The notes under the pieces were generated by a model. The model worked only from the letters and a program-made list of their open reading frames with translations. It did not search any database and was not told the DNA's origin. This document shows, piece after piece, positions 14,550 through 22,363 of a stretch of 43,548 bases of DNA. Each line of letters begins with the position of its first letter. Positions within the stretch are counted from its first letter, which is position 1. The stretch comes from Bdellovibrionales bacterium (lineage in GTDB: Bacteria > Myxococcota > XYA12-FULL-58-9 > SYDY01): contig SYDY01000080.1 of NCBI GenBank assembly GCA_005801425.1, positions 1-43,548 of the forward strand. Direction: 5' to 3'. The position numbers and the translations under genes were made by a program.

Positions 14550-15710
14550 TCAAACAAAAGACGCGTGATACGCCTTGTCTTCAACACCCTTCGCAAAATC
14601 CGTAGGATACAGCGTTTTGAATGTATCGAGCATCACCGCCATTTCGTCAGTGCGATGGGTCCCGATACTTTTCTCATAAGCCCCAGGATGGGGACCATGG
14701 GGGATCCCTGCAGGGTGATAGGAAATACTTCCTGCATCAATGCCCTTGCGTGACGTGAATTCTCCGTGACAGTAAAAAATTACTTCATCGCAATCCACTG
14801 CCGAGTGTGGATAGGGACAAGGGATTGCCTCAGGATGAAAATCCACCAGACGCGGTACAAAACTACAAATTAAGGCACCACGTGTCGCAAAGGTTCCATG
14901 CCAAGTGGGTGGCACATGGGTGAGCCCCACCCGTGGTTGAAAATTCAGAATAGGAAACACAAACGGATAAACCGTGCCATCCCATCCGACCACGTCAAGC
15001 GGCGATTCATTGTAAACAAACCCGTGAAACGCACCATTTTTTTTAACAGAACATTCACGGATCCCCTCTTCAAGAGGTCCTTGAAATTCTGGCAATTGAA
15101 AATCTCGGTGGCAATACGGTGCATCCATGCGCAATTGACCCAATTCATTGCGCCATTGCTTAAGCAGCCCAAGCCCACCAAAGCACTCCATCGATAGCCA
15201 CATCTGCGCATGGGCCAGATCGGGCAAAAACCGATGCAAAAGTCCTTTGGGAACGTACACATAATCACCGCTTTTAAAACGGAGATCACCCACCATCGAT
15301 CGCAACACACCACCACCTTGGTGAATGTAATAAAGATCGTCGGCATCGCCATTCACAAAATAAACAGGATCTTCTTCCGTAGGCCGCAACACGCCCACAA
15401 CGACATCTTCGTTGTGCAACAACGGAATACGCGCATCCACCGGCGCATTGCGCTTGCGCGCAAGTTTGTCGGTTTGAAAATGCCGACGCAACAACGGTTC
15501 GGTCACCCCACGCGCCGTAGCAATATCCCAACCATGGGATACTATCGCAGGTGCTGCCGTATGTGGTCTGTTGACGTGATACATGATCGTGTATGGACCA
15601 TCGAAGCCGTTGCGCGTGATACACTCTTCATAACGAAGCTGCCCTGCATCGCTGCGCAACACAATATGATGCTTCGCGGGGACATCGCCCCGTACTTCAC
15701 GCTCGATCAT
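14550..15710 (-). CDS. hmgA: Homogentisate 1,2-dioxygenase
   Basis: Opens the ring of homogentisate to maleylacetoacetate using Fe(II) and O2. 386 residues, somewhat shorter than the ~440 of classical enzymes, as in the compact bacterial branch. Family blocks: LYYIHQGGGVLRSMVGDLRF with GDYVYVPKG (cupin core), VGLTHVPPTWHGTF and ALICSFVPR (compare the PPTxHxTF/ICSFxPR block), FYCHGEFTSR, and SYHPAGIPHGPHPGAYEKSI with the late His ligands. Last of four tyrosine-catabolic genes in transcription order; its ATG overlaps the hppD stop by 4 bp (ATGA), implying coupled translation. Confidence 0.95.
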   Translation of the reverse strand: MIEREVRGDVPAKHHIVLRSDAGQLRYEECITRNGFDGPYTIMYHVNRPHTAAPAIVSHGWDIATARGVTEPLLRRHFQTDKLARKRNAPVDARIPLLHNEDVVVGVLRPTEEDPVYFVNGDADDLYYIHQGGGVLRSMVGDLRFKSGDYVYVPKGLLHRFLPDLAHAQMWLSMECFGGLGLLKQWRNELGQLRMDAPYCHRDFQLPEFQGPLEEGIRECSVKKNGAFHGFVYNESPLDVVGWDGTVYPFVFPILNFQPRVGLTHVPPTWHGTFATRGALICSFVPRLVDFHPEAIPCPYPHSAVDCDEVIFYCHGEFTSRKGIDAGSISYHPAGIPHGPHPGAYEKSIGTHRTDEMAVMLDTFKTLYPTDFAKGVEDKAYHASFV

Positions 15711-16858
15711 GGCACAAGCCCATCCATGCGCTGCTGCATTTCAATGCTTTCAAACAACGCGCGGAAGTTACCTGCACCAAAACCTTGATCCCCTTTGCGC
15801 TGGATCACTTCGAAGAAAAAAGGCCCCGCTTCGGGCTCTTCGTACTGCGCTGCGGCTTCTTGCAAAAAGATCTGAAGCAGGTATTTCCCTGGCTCTTTGC
15901 CATCCACCAAAATGCCCAGTTCGCGCAACACATTGATATCTTCGTCGATCTTCCCAACAGTCAATCGGTTCAAACGCTCCTGCAACACATCATAGTAGGT
16001 ACCAGGCGTTGGCATAAATTGGATGCCTGCCTCACGCAGCTTTTTGACCGCAGGAATAATGCTGCTGCAAGCAATGGCCAAATGTTGCACACCATCACCA
16101 CGATTTTGTTCACCAAAAATATTGATCTGCGATGTTTTGAAAAACGGTCGCAGGGGCTCATTATTCGCAAATTTCGCACCTGATTCAGGATCCCACATCA
16201 CTTTTGAGCGCAATCCAGAACCCGTTTTCTGCTCTGGTGCCAAATCGCTGGTATGGAATGCAATGTCCCAATACGATTCAAATCCCATCACATGTTCCAT
16301 CCACAACATGGCCGGTTGCAGTGTTTGAAAATTGCTGGTGATGTGATCGATATGCTGAAATCCCATGGGATTTCCAAGTCCTATCGGTTTCTCGTGATAG
16401 TCAAATCCGAAAAACAAACGGTCGGTTCCGTGACGTTCCACAAAACGAAATGTTGTATCCCCAAAAGGCGTCGTGATTGAAAATGTACTGATTGTGCCAT
16501 CTTCTTCAAAATGTTGAATATCGGTGATCGGCGTCCCATGACGTTCTTCAAGCACACGAAATGTATGTTCGATATCATGCACTTCAAACACAACGGTTCC
16601 AATGCCCGCTGGATGTTTGGCCATAAAACGTGCCGCACGACCGCCTTCACCCACAGGCTCCGAACAAATCACCGTCACATCAGCTGCGCGGAATATCGCA
16701 GAACGTTGCTTGCCGCGCTCTTCGAGACTTTTGCTGCTTACAGCAATTTCGTCAAAACCCATCATCTCACAATAAAAGCGGCGACTGCGCGCAAGATCGT
16801 GAACGTAGTAATGAATTGCTTCTACTCTTTTAAGACCAAGACCTGTTTTACCTTGCAT
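15707..16858 (-). CDS. hppD: 4-Hydroxyphenylpyruvate dioxygenase
   Basis: Converts 4-hydroxyphenylpyruvate to homogentisate with Fe(II). 383 residues, normal length. Two VOC domains; metal ligands are visible as His in GFQHIDHITSN, His in GVQHLAIACSS and Glu in GPFFFEVIQRKG; the C-terminal GFGAGNFRALFESIE is the characteristic closing helix. The start at 16858 is supported by GTGAGG 6 nt upstream; an extended frame to 16969 would read through the palindrome and the maiA end and is rejected. A REP-like hairpin fills the 34-bp gap to maiA. Confidence 0.96.
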   Translation of the reverse strand: MQGKTGLGLKRVEAIHYYVHDLARSRRFYCEMMGFDEIAVSSKSLEERGKQRSAIFRAADVTVICSEPVGEGGRAARFMAKHPAGIGTVVFEVHDIEHTFRVLEERHGTPITDIQHFEEDGTISTFSITTPFGDTTFRFVERHGTDRLFFGFDYHEKPIGLGNPMGFQHIDHITSNFQTLQPAMLWMEHVMGFESYWDIAFHTSDLAPEQKTGSGLRSKVMWDPESGAKFANNEPLRPFFKTSQINIFGEQNRGDGVQHLAIACSSIIPAVKKLREAGIQFMPTPGTYYDVLQERLNRLTVGKIDEDINVLRELGILVDGKEPGKYLLQIFLQEAAAQYEEPEAGPFFFEVIQRKGDQGFGAGNFRALFESIEMQQRMDGLVP

Positions 16859-16871
16859 GTTTGCCTCACAC

Positions 16872-16896
16872 AGGGCGCAGCAAGCTGCGCCCCTAC
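16872..16896. repeat. REP-like palindrome between maiA and hppD
   Basis: On the minus strand it reads GTAGGGGCGCAGC-TT-GCTGCGCCC, a 9-bp perfect stem. Its TAG (16893-16895) is the stop codon of maiA. The element sits inside an operon and could differentially stabilise the mRNA. Confidence 0.85.
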
Positions 16897-17531
16897 AAAT
16901 TTGGTTTGTCGGGTTGCATATCCGGATGGGTTGCGACAAAACTCTCTTGGGCAAGACACTGGGCTTCAACGGCCAGCAAACGCTCTAAAGTAAAAAGTTC
17001 AACACCAAAACGGCGCGCATTGTAGAGTTGTGGAATTAAACAGGCATCCGCAAATGTTGGATGATCCCCCACAAGAAATCGACAAGGTTGCTGAGAAGCA
17101 CGCAACTCCAATGCTTCCAAGCCTGCGCGGATCCATCGCGCTGCCCACGCCTGTTTATCGCCACCTAAATCGCTCACCGCTTGCAATACTTTCATATTTT
17201 GCAACGGCTGAATGCCCGAATTGATCATTTCGACCATTTCAAGAACACGGGCACGTTCAAAAGGATCCCGTGGAAACATCGCCGGCGTCGGGTGAATCGA
17301 CTCCAGATATTCGGCAATGGCCACCGATTCAGCCAGCATACGTCCATCCGCAAGTTCAAGTACGGGGATCTGCTTCATGGGATTGCGCTGTTGATGTTCT
17401 TCAGAACGCTGCTCACCGCCCTCACGAATTAAGTTAACAGGCACATGACGGTATTCTATGCGCTTGTACGCCAAAACAATGCGCACTCGCCAACTGCTCG
17501 AACTGCGCCAATAGCCATAAAGCGTCATCAT
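16893..17531 (-). CDS. maiA: Maleylacetoacetate isomerase (zeta-class GST)
   Basis: Glutathione-dependent cis-trans isomerisation of maleylacetoacetate to fumarylacetoacetate. 212 residues. The zeta-class signature SSSSWRVRI (catalytic Ser/Cys region) is near residue 10, with thioredoxin-fold NPMKQIPVLEL and ESVAIAEYLES, and C-terminal GDHPTFADACLIPQLYNARR. The start ATG (17529-17531) overlaps the fahA stop in an ATGA arrangement; an adjacent second ATG at 17526-17528 is an alternative. The stop TAG lies within a REP-like palindrome, so the last residues may have been set by that element. Confidence 0.94.
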   Translation of the reverse strand: MMTLYGYWRSSSSWRVRIVLAYKRIEYRHVPVNLIREGGEQRSEEHQQRNPMKQIPVLELADGRMLAESVAIAEYLESIHPTPAMFPRDPFERARVLEMVEMINSGIQPLQNMKVLQAVSDLGGDKQAWAARWIRAGLEALELRASQQPCRFLVGDHPTFADACLIPQLYNARRFGVELFTLERLLAVEAQCLAQESFVATHPDMQPDKPNL

Positions 17532-18487
17532 GCGCGTACCTGCTGATCTAAGATACCACACACGTCTGTGCCATCGTTGGCGATCAACGAAATGCGCACA
17601 CGATCGCCCGCTTTCAAAAACGGGGTCTTCGCACTTCCTGTTTCTATGATTTCGCGCATACGTCGCTCAGCCAAGCATGAAATACCACGATCGATATTTT
17701 CATTGGACACTGTACCGCTTCCCAAAATGGTCCCTGCGGTAAAGCTGCGTGATTTACAAATATGTTCAATGAGATCACAAAATGAAAAATGCATTTCGGG
17801 ACCAGCATCTGTGTCGCCGATCACCTCGTCATTTAACCATGTTCGCAGCTTTAAATACACGCGACCGTCACGAAATGAAGATCCAAGTTCGTCGGGTGTG
17901 ATCGCAAACGGTGCAAAACCGGTGGCAGGCTTTGAGCAAAAGAAACCAAAACCTTTGGCAAGCTCTTCGGGAATTAAATTACGATAGGTGACATCATTGG
18001 CCACCATGACAAGCTTGATATATTGCAGCGCATCGGCTGCTTTGGTGCCCTGAGGCGTGTCGCCTAAAACCACACATACTTCCGATTCAAAATCCAAACC
18101 CCATGCAGGATCGATCAACGCAATGTCATCGTAGGGTCCCAGAAAAATGCCCGAACCGCCCTGATACACAAGTGGATCCGTCTTGAGTGTTTCAGGCGGC
18201 TCAGCACCACGCGCTTTGCGAACAAGCACAATATGATTGATGTACGCGGATCCATCGACCCATTCGTAGGCACGGGGCAAAGGTGCCATGAGTTGCGAGA
18301 GATCAAGAGGCTCGGCGCCAGATACATTCGCTAGCTTTCGCAAAGCGGGTTCGACAACCGACCATCGGTCAAGTGCAGCTTGCAAAGTCGGCGCAATGTG
18401 GGATGCAGGCACGAAGGCATTGCCTTCGCGGTTCACCACAACAAGGCGACCATCACGACTTCCGTCTCGCAGGGTGGCAACGCGCAT
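17528..18487 (-). CDS. fahA: Fumarylacetoacetate hydrolase family enzyme
   Basis: Final tyrosine-degradation step: hydrolyses fumarylacetoacetate to fumarate and acetoacetate. 319 residues, typical of the bacterial branch. Family features: PLVYQGGSGIFLGPYDDI (substrate loop), GLDFESEVCVVLG with metal-binding Glu residues, MVANDVTYRNL with metal-binding Asp, and ILGSGTVSNEN near the C-terminus. AGGAG lies 5 nt before the ATG. First of the four catabolic genes and 46 bp downstream of hemW, so it could be read from the same transcript or from its own promoter. Confidence 0.93.
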   Translation of the reverse strand: MRVATLRDGSRDGRLVVVNREGNAFVPASHIAPTLQAALDRWSVVEPALRKLANVSGAEPLDLSQLMAPLPRAYEWVDGSAYINHIVLVRKARGAEPPETLKTDPLVYQGGSGIFLGPYDDIALIDPAWGLDFESEVCVVLGDTPQGTKAADALQYIKLVMVANDVTYRNLIPEELAKGFGFFCSKPATGFAPFAITPDELGSSFRDGRVYLKLRTWLNDEVIGDTDAGPEMHFSFCDLIEHICKSRSFTAGTILGSGTVSNENIDRGISCLAERRMREIIETGSAKTPFLKAGDRVRISLIANDGTDVCGILDQQVRA

Positions 18488-18533
18488 GGGTACTCCTAAC
18501 TTTGCACCGGCGTATCACGCAGTGAAGATCGCA

Positions 18534-19649
18534 TCAACAACATAGCGTAGATGCCAGGAGATCGGCAATCTCCATCCCACGATCGGTCGGACACACCCTT
18601 CCACCCTCGATAAACATCAAGCCTTGCGCACAAAGCGCTGCAATCTGGCAATCCAAATGGGGAGACAACGCAAAGCCATCCTTCTGACGAACACCACAGG
18701 CGATGCGCTCTATTAACATCTTTTGGGCATCAAGATCTTCTTCCCACGCCACACTGAACATCGCATCCTTCGTCCACGCCGAGATGTAGTGTGCCACATC
18801 GCGGTGATTTTCCCATCGGCGTGCGTGATCTCCATAATTCATCAAACCATGGGCCCCTGGACCTATCCCAAGCACCGTCGCACCTCGCCAATACATTTGA
18901 TTGTGCTGCGAACGCATACCCGGTTGGGCATAGTTTGAGACTTCGTAATGTTCAAAATCCGATGCACGCAATGCGGTTTGGATTTGGCGCATCATCGCAA
19001 GTTCTGTCTCTTCGGGTGTTTGTCGCAATTTCCCAGAAGCACGCCATCGGTCAAATGGAGTGCCTGTGTGATAGGTAAGTGCATAAATAGAAATATGTTG
19101 GGGTTTGGCCTGCACCATGCGTTCCAAATCAACAGCAAGATGCTCTTCGGTTTGTCCCGGAACCGCAAAGATCAAGTCCACGTTAATATTGGTGAATCCG
19201 GCAGCGCGCGCCATGGCCAACGCATCCCAGGCTTGCTCGGCCCGATGCAAACGCCCCAATTTTTTTAGTATCTCAGGATGGGTCGATTGCCAGCCCGTGC
19301 TTAAACGACGCATTCCCATGGAGTACCATGCATCAACACGTTCTTGTGTAAACGTTTGAGGATCGGCCTCTAGCGTAATTTCTACATGTTGTGCTGGCTG
19401 AAGCGCGTCGATACATGCCTTTAACAGTCCAACCGGCGCAAGCGAGGGTGTACCACCCCCAAAATAAATACTCACCAAATTGGATAAATCCAAACCTTCA
19501 TCTTTGATGCGTAACTTTATTTCTTGAAGATAGGCGCGCTTTAGCCCATCCCAATCGGTATTTTTTTTTAAACGATAAACGTTAAAATCACAGTACGGAC
19601 AAATCGCGCTGCAATAGGGAACATGGATATAAACGCCCCAGGGTTTCAT
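18534..19649 (-). CDS. hemW: Radical SAM heme chaperone HemW (HemN-like)
   Basis: 371 residues, normal HemW length. Radical SAM cluster motif CSAICPYC (Cys 13, 17, 20) after IHVPY, followed by the SAM-binding GGGTPS, LEADPQ and RRLSTGWQS (compare the usual SxGxQS), and NVDLIFAVPGQT. HemW binds heme and is thought to insert it into respiratory proteins; the older name coproporphyrinogen oxidase-like is misleading because the N-terminal extension of true HemN is absent. The ATG overlaps the stop of the transglutaminase-like gene by 4 bp. A heme-insertion factor fits a genome with multiheme NrfHA, although the genes are 10 kb apart. Confidence 0.92.
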   Translation of the reverse strand: MKPWGVYIHVPYCSAICPYCDFNVYRLKKNTDWDGLKRAYLQEIKLRIKDEGLDLSNLVSIYFGGGTPSLAPVGLLKACIDALQPAQHVEITLEADPQTFTQERVDAWYSMGMRRLSTGWQSTHPEILKKLGRLHRAEQAWDALAMARAAGFTNINVDLIFAVPGQTEEHLAVDLERMVQAKPQHISIYALTYHTGTPFDRWRASGKLRQTPEETELAMMRQIQTALRASDFEHYEVSNYAQPGMRSQHNQMYWRGATVLGIGPGAHGLMNYGDHARRWENHRDVAHYISAWTKDAMFSVAWEEDLDAQKMLIERIACGVRQKDGFALSPHLDCQIAALCAQGLMFIEGGRVCPTDRGMEIADLLASTLCC

Positions 19650-21073
19650 AGGCCGCGCGCTGTTTGCAATTTCAATTGGCCAAGCAACATGATGATCCGC
19701 GCTTGTTCCATGGGACCCCCATCTGCAAGTTTAACATGTGAGAGATCAGCCACGGGTTGTCCCCATGTGGGATCAACAGGAAGCCACTCTGTGCCCGTCC
19801 ACACTTCACTCCATGCATGCCAACCAAAACCGCCACCATAGGCCCAATAGGCAATGCCTACTGCCACACGCGATGGAATACCAAGCGCTCGTGCCAACGC
19901 CACAAACAAAATACTGTGCTCTGTGCAATCGCCGATGCCTGTCTGCAATGCTTCAAGTGCATTGGAATAGGCTGGAACATATTGATCCTTCACATGATCA
20001 TGAACAAATTGCGTAAGCTTGATAATCGCCTGATCCAAAGTGCGCGCATCGCCAACAACTTGTTTTGCGCGCTTGATCATTGATGAATCTTCTGACTGAA
20101 TAAAAGGCGTCGATTCGAGATCCGATTTCACACGGATTGATTTTTTCTTAAATTCTTCATCAAGCAAGATCCCACGCGGCATCTTGGCTTGCGTGAGTGT
20201 GACGGTGGTGCTCAAACCCGACTTTTCTGCACGTTGAAACGACGATGCAGGAAATTGAAAATCGCCGGACCCTTGAAATTGCAAAACAAGAGATTGTAAA
20301 TTTTTTATTTTAGGGAAATCACTTGGGACCTTCACCACGGCGCTCACCAAGAGATCTTGGCTATAATCGCGTTTTTTAGCCACATCAGGCGATTCCAAAC
20401 GTACCACAAGAAATCCACCGATCTTGGTTTCTAACACACGGCCTGTGCCGTCCACCCAGGTGCCTTGGGTCACCCCCATTTCGGGTATTTCGGTGGTAAT
20501 GTGATAGACTTTTTGATCCACACCGCCCAGTTGACGCCGTTCACTTTTGCTCACATGGCTCTTGGCTTTCATTTCTTTCATAAGAGATGGATCGAATTGA
20601 TGGGTCGCCACAGCGCCTTTCCCTGCCCGTGCCAAACGAAATAACGCCAGGGCATCGTTTAATGTTTCATGAACAGCCATGGTACGCTCTTGGGTTGCGC
20701 CTCCCGCCGTTATTTTCAAAACCATCCCATCGCCCTTGCGCGTGCCTAAAACAACCACACGACCTGTTTCTGCCGACTGTGAAAAATCAACCTTTTCGAG
20801 TTTTCCATTTTTCACATTGTAAAAACGTTTCTCGTCCACTTCCAACGTGGTTTTCCGTCCAAGCCCAACCATCTGTGCTTCCATATGCGTGCTGAGCCGA
20901 TATTGGGCCCCTGTGGCAAATTCAGACCGGAACCATCCCACTTTATGGCCATTCATGTAGACACCGTAATGTTCTACATAGGGCTTCGGAACAGCCGCCC
21001 AAACACGGTTTGTTGTGCAAAAACTGAGAACAATAAGTCCATAAAAAAACAGGCGACGCATGGACGGAACCAT
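19646..21073 (-). CDS. Secreted transglutaminase-like (papain-fold) protein
   Basis: 475 residues with an N-terminal signal peptide (RRLFFYGLIVLSF to WAA). The transglutaminase-core triad is present: Cys 383 in GIGDCTEHSILFVALARALG, His 419 in GFGWHAWSEVW and Asp 434 in WLPVDPTWG. The N-terminal ~300 residues form a beta-rich domain (YGVYMNGHKVGWFRSEF...) often found with such cores in proteobacteria. Probably a periplasmic protease or amide-cleaving enzyme; substrate unknown. ATG 21071-21073 or 21059-21061 could start it. It overlaps hemW by 4 bp and is the promoter-proximal gene of the run continuing to hmgA. Confidence 0.85.
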   Translation of the reverse strand: MVPSMRRLFFYGLIVLSFCTTNRVWAAVPKPYVEHYGVYMNGHKVGWFRSEFATGAQYRLSTHMEAQMVGLGRKTTLEVDEKRFYNVKNGKLEKVDFSQSAETGRVVVLGTRKGDGMVLKITAGGATQERTMAVHETLNDALALFRLARAGKGAVATHQFDPSLMKEMKAKSHVSKSERRQLGGVDQKVYHITTEIPEMGVTQGTWVDGTGRVLETKIGGFLVVRLESPDVAKKRDYSQDLLVSAVVKVPSDFPKIKNLQSLVLQFQGSGDFQFPASSFQRAEKSGLSTTVTLTQAKMPRGILLDEEFKKKSIRVKSDLESTPFIQSEDSSMIKRAKQVVGDARTLDQAIIKLTQFVHDHVKDQYVPAYSNALEALQTGIGDCTEHSILFVALARALGIPSRVAVGIAYWAYGGGFGWHAWSEVWTGTEWLPVDPTWGQPVADLSHVKLADGGPMEQARIIMLLGQLKLQTARGL

Positions 21074-21136
21074 AACACGGTCCCGTCAGTTGCCAAAGGC
21101 TACACAGAATGCCTTATCGTTGATACGGTTTCCCCC

Positions 21137-21883
21137 ATGATCGAACTGATTACATCCCCCGAGGCGTGGATAAGCCTTCTTACCTTGACTGCCATGGAAA
21201 TCGTCCTCGGCATCGACAACATTGTTTTCATTACAATCCTTGCCAACAAGCTCCCCACGGATGACCGCGCCAAAACCCGACAATTGGGCCTCATCTTTGC
21301 GTTGGCAACCCGATTGCTCCTTCTGTTTAGTGTGCGCTGGATCAGCAGTCTTACAGAGCCCTGGTTTTCCGCGTTTGGCATCGACTTTTCTGGACGAAGC
21401 GTGATCCTTCTGTGCGGCGGATTATTTTTGATCGCCAAAGCCACATTGGAAATCTTTGAAAGTCTCGAAGTCCGTGAAGAGCACGAAGCACAGCAACAGG
21501 CTGCACGCAGTGTGATAAGCGCCATATTGCAAATCATGGTCATTGATATCGTGTTCTCCCTGGATTCCGTCATCACCGCGGTGGGTATGGCAAAACATCT
21601 CGAAGTCATGGTTGCCGCCATGGTCATTGCTGTTGCGATCATGGCTCTATTTGCAACGCCTGTTGGAAATTTTATTGATAGACATCCCTCGTTCAAAGTT
21701 CTCGCATTGTCATTTTTGCTTCTGATCGGTGTTCTTTTAACCGCAGAGAGTTTTGGTCAACACATCAACAAAGGCTACATTTATTTTGCCATGGGCTTTT
21801 CATTGGCAGTTGAAATGCTCAATATTCGCATACGCAAATCACGTATGGCGCCTGTTAAATTGCACCGCAATATCGGACCTTAA
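21137..21883 (+). CDS. TerC family integral membrane protein
   Basis: 248 residues, mostly membrane helices. Family hallmarks: SPEAWISLLTLTAMEIVLGI then DNIVFITILANKLP at the start, and IDIVFSLDSVITAVGMA in the middle, with the conserved acidic residues in helices 1 and 6 that are thought to bind metal. Relatives are linked to tellurite resistance and to Mn2+ export (Alx, MeeF/MeeY). The start was set at ATG 21137, where homology begins; the preceding in-frame sequence up to 20885 runs over the divergent transglutaminase-like gene and is not coding. No ribosome site is obvious. Confidence 0.92.
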   Translation: MIELITSPEAWISLLTLTAMEIVLGIDNIVFITILANKLPTDDRAKTRQLGLIFALATRLLLLFSVRWISSLTEPWFSAFGIDFSGRSVILLCGGLFLIAKATLEIFESLEVREEHEAQQQAARSVISAILQIMVIDIVFSLDSVITAVGMAKHLEVMVAAMVIAVAIMALFATPVGNFIDRHPSFKVLALSFLLLIGVLLTAESFGQHINKGYIYFAMGFSLAVEMLNIRIRKSRMAPVKLHRNIGP

Positions 21884-21928
21884 TCCCCGTTGTTTGCGGG
21901 CCCATAAACCTCGCGCTACAATATCAAC

Positions 21929-22330
21929 GTGAGCCAAATACCACCTGGAAATGATAGGAACGCGCCGCCTCCGAGCTGGAGCGGAACCGCCGACTGGAAT
22001 CCAAGTTTTGATCATCTCCGACGTTTTCCACGTTGGCGGGTTAATCTAATGGTTCATGAGATGGCACCCGAAGATAGGATCATCATGGCCTCTTCCATCA
22101 GCGAGGGGGGGATCTATTGCCCCGATGTCGCTCCCCTCCCGCCAGGTAGTATTTTAAGTTTAGAAATAGAAGTGTCCCGTGGCATCGCGCCCATCGTCAC
22201 TGATGGTCTTGTGGTTTACTCCGGCTGCGGTGCGGATGGATTGGGCCTTGGTGTGCAGTTTTCATCGCCTCAACAACGTATTCGCGAATTGCTCGGGCAT
22301 ATCAAACCCAATTCACAGGCGACGGTTTAG
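21929..22330 (+). CDS. PilZ domain protein
   Basis: 133 residues. The cyclic-di-GMP-binding signature is visible: RRFPRWRVNL (RxxxR type) at about residues 31-40 and ASSISEGGIYC (D/NxSxxG type, with Ser for the first residue) at ~54-64, followed by a beta-barrel ending GLGVQFSSP. A proline-rich N-terminus precedes the domain. GTG start at 21929. The TAG stop is the first three bases of a REP-like palindrome. Likely a single-domain c-di-GMP sensor; the partner is unknown. Confidence 0.85.
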   Translation: MSQIPPGNDRNAPPPSWSGTADWNPSFDHLRRFPRWRVNLMVHEMAPEDRIIMASSISEGGIYCPDVAPLPPGSILSLEIEVSRGIAPIVTDGLVVYSGCGADGLGLGVQFSSPQQRIRELLGHIKPNSQATV

Positions 22331-22353
22331 GGCGGTTCGCGAACCGCCCCTAC
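22328..22353. repeat. REP-like palindrome at the end of the PilZ gene
   Basis: TAGGGCGGTTCGCGAACCGC followed by CCCTAC; stem GGCGGTTCG/CGAACCGCC. The left arm lacks one G of the consensus. Its TAG is the stop codon of the PilZ gene, and the element lies 11 bp from the end of the convergent ABC transporter gene. Confidence 0.85.
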
Positions 22354-22363
22354 AGGAAACAAT

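Noticed and set aside
14168-14605. Overlapping open frames on both strands running through the tRNA (LPKLRVASSNLVARS on minus, GDEVRTRDPQLGKL on plus)
   Set aside because: These are the familiar false translations of a tRNA gene; the tRNA folds perfectly and the frames overlap real genes on both sides.
16859-16969. N-terminal extension of hppD
   Set aside because: It reads through the palindrome and the maiA coding end; a good ribosome site precedes the ATG at 16858.
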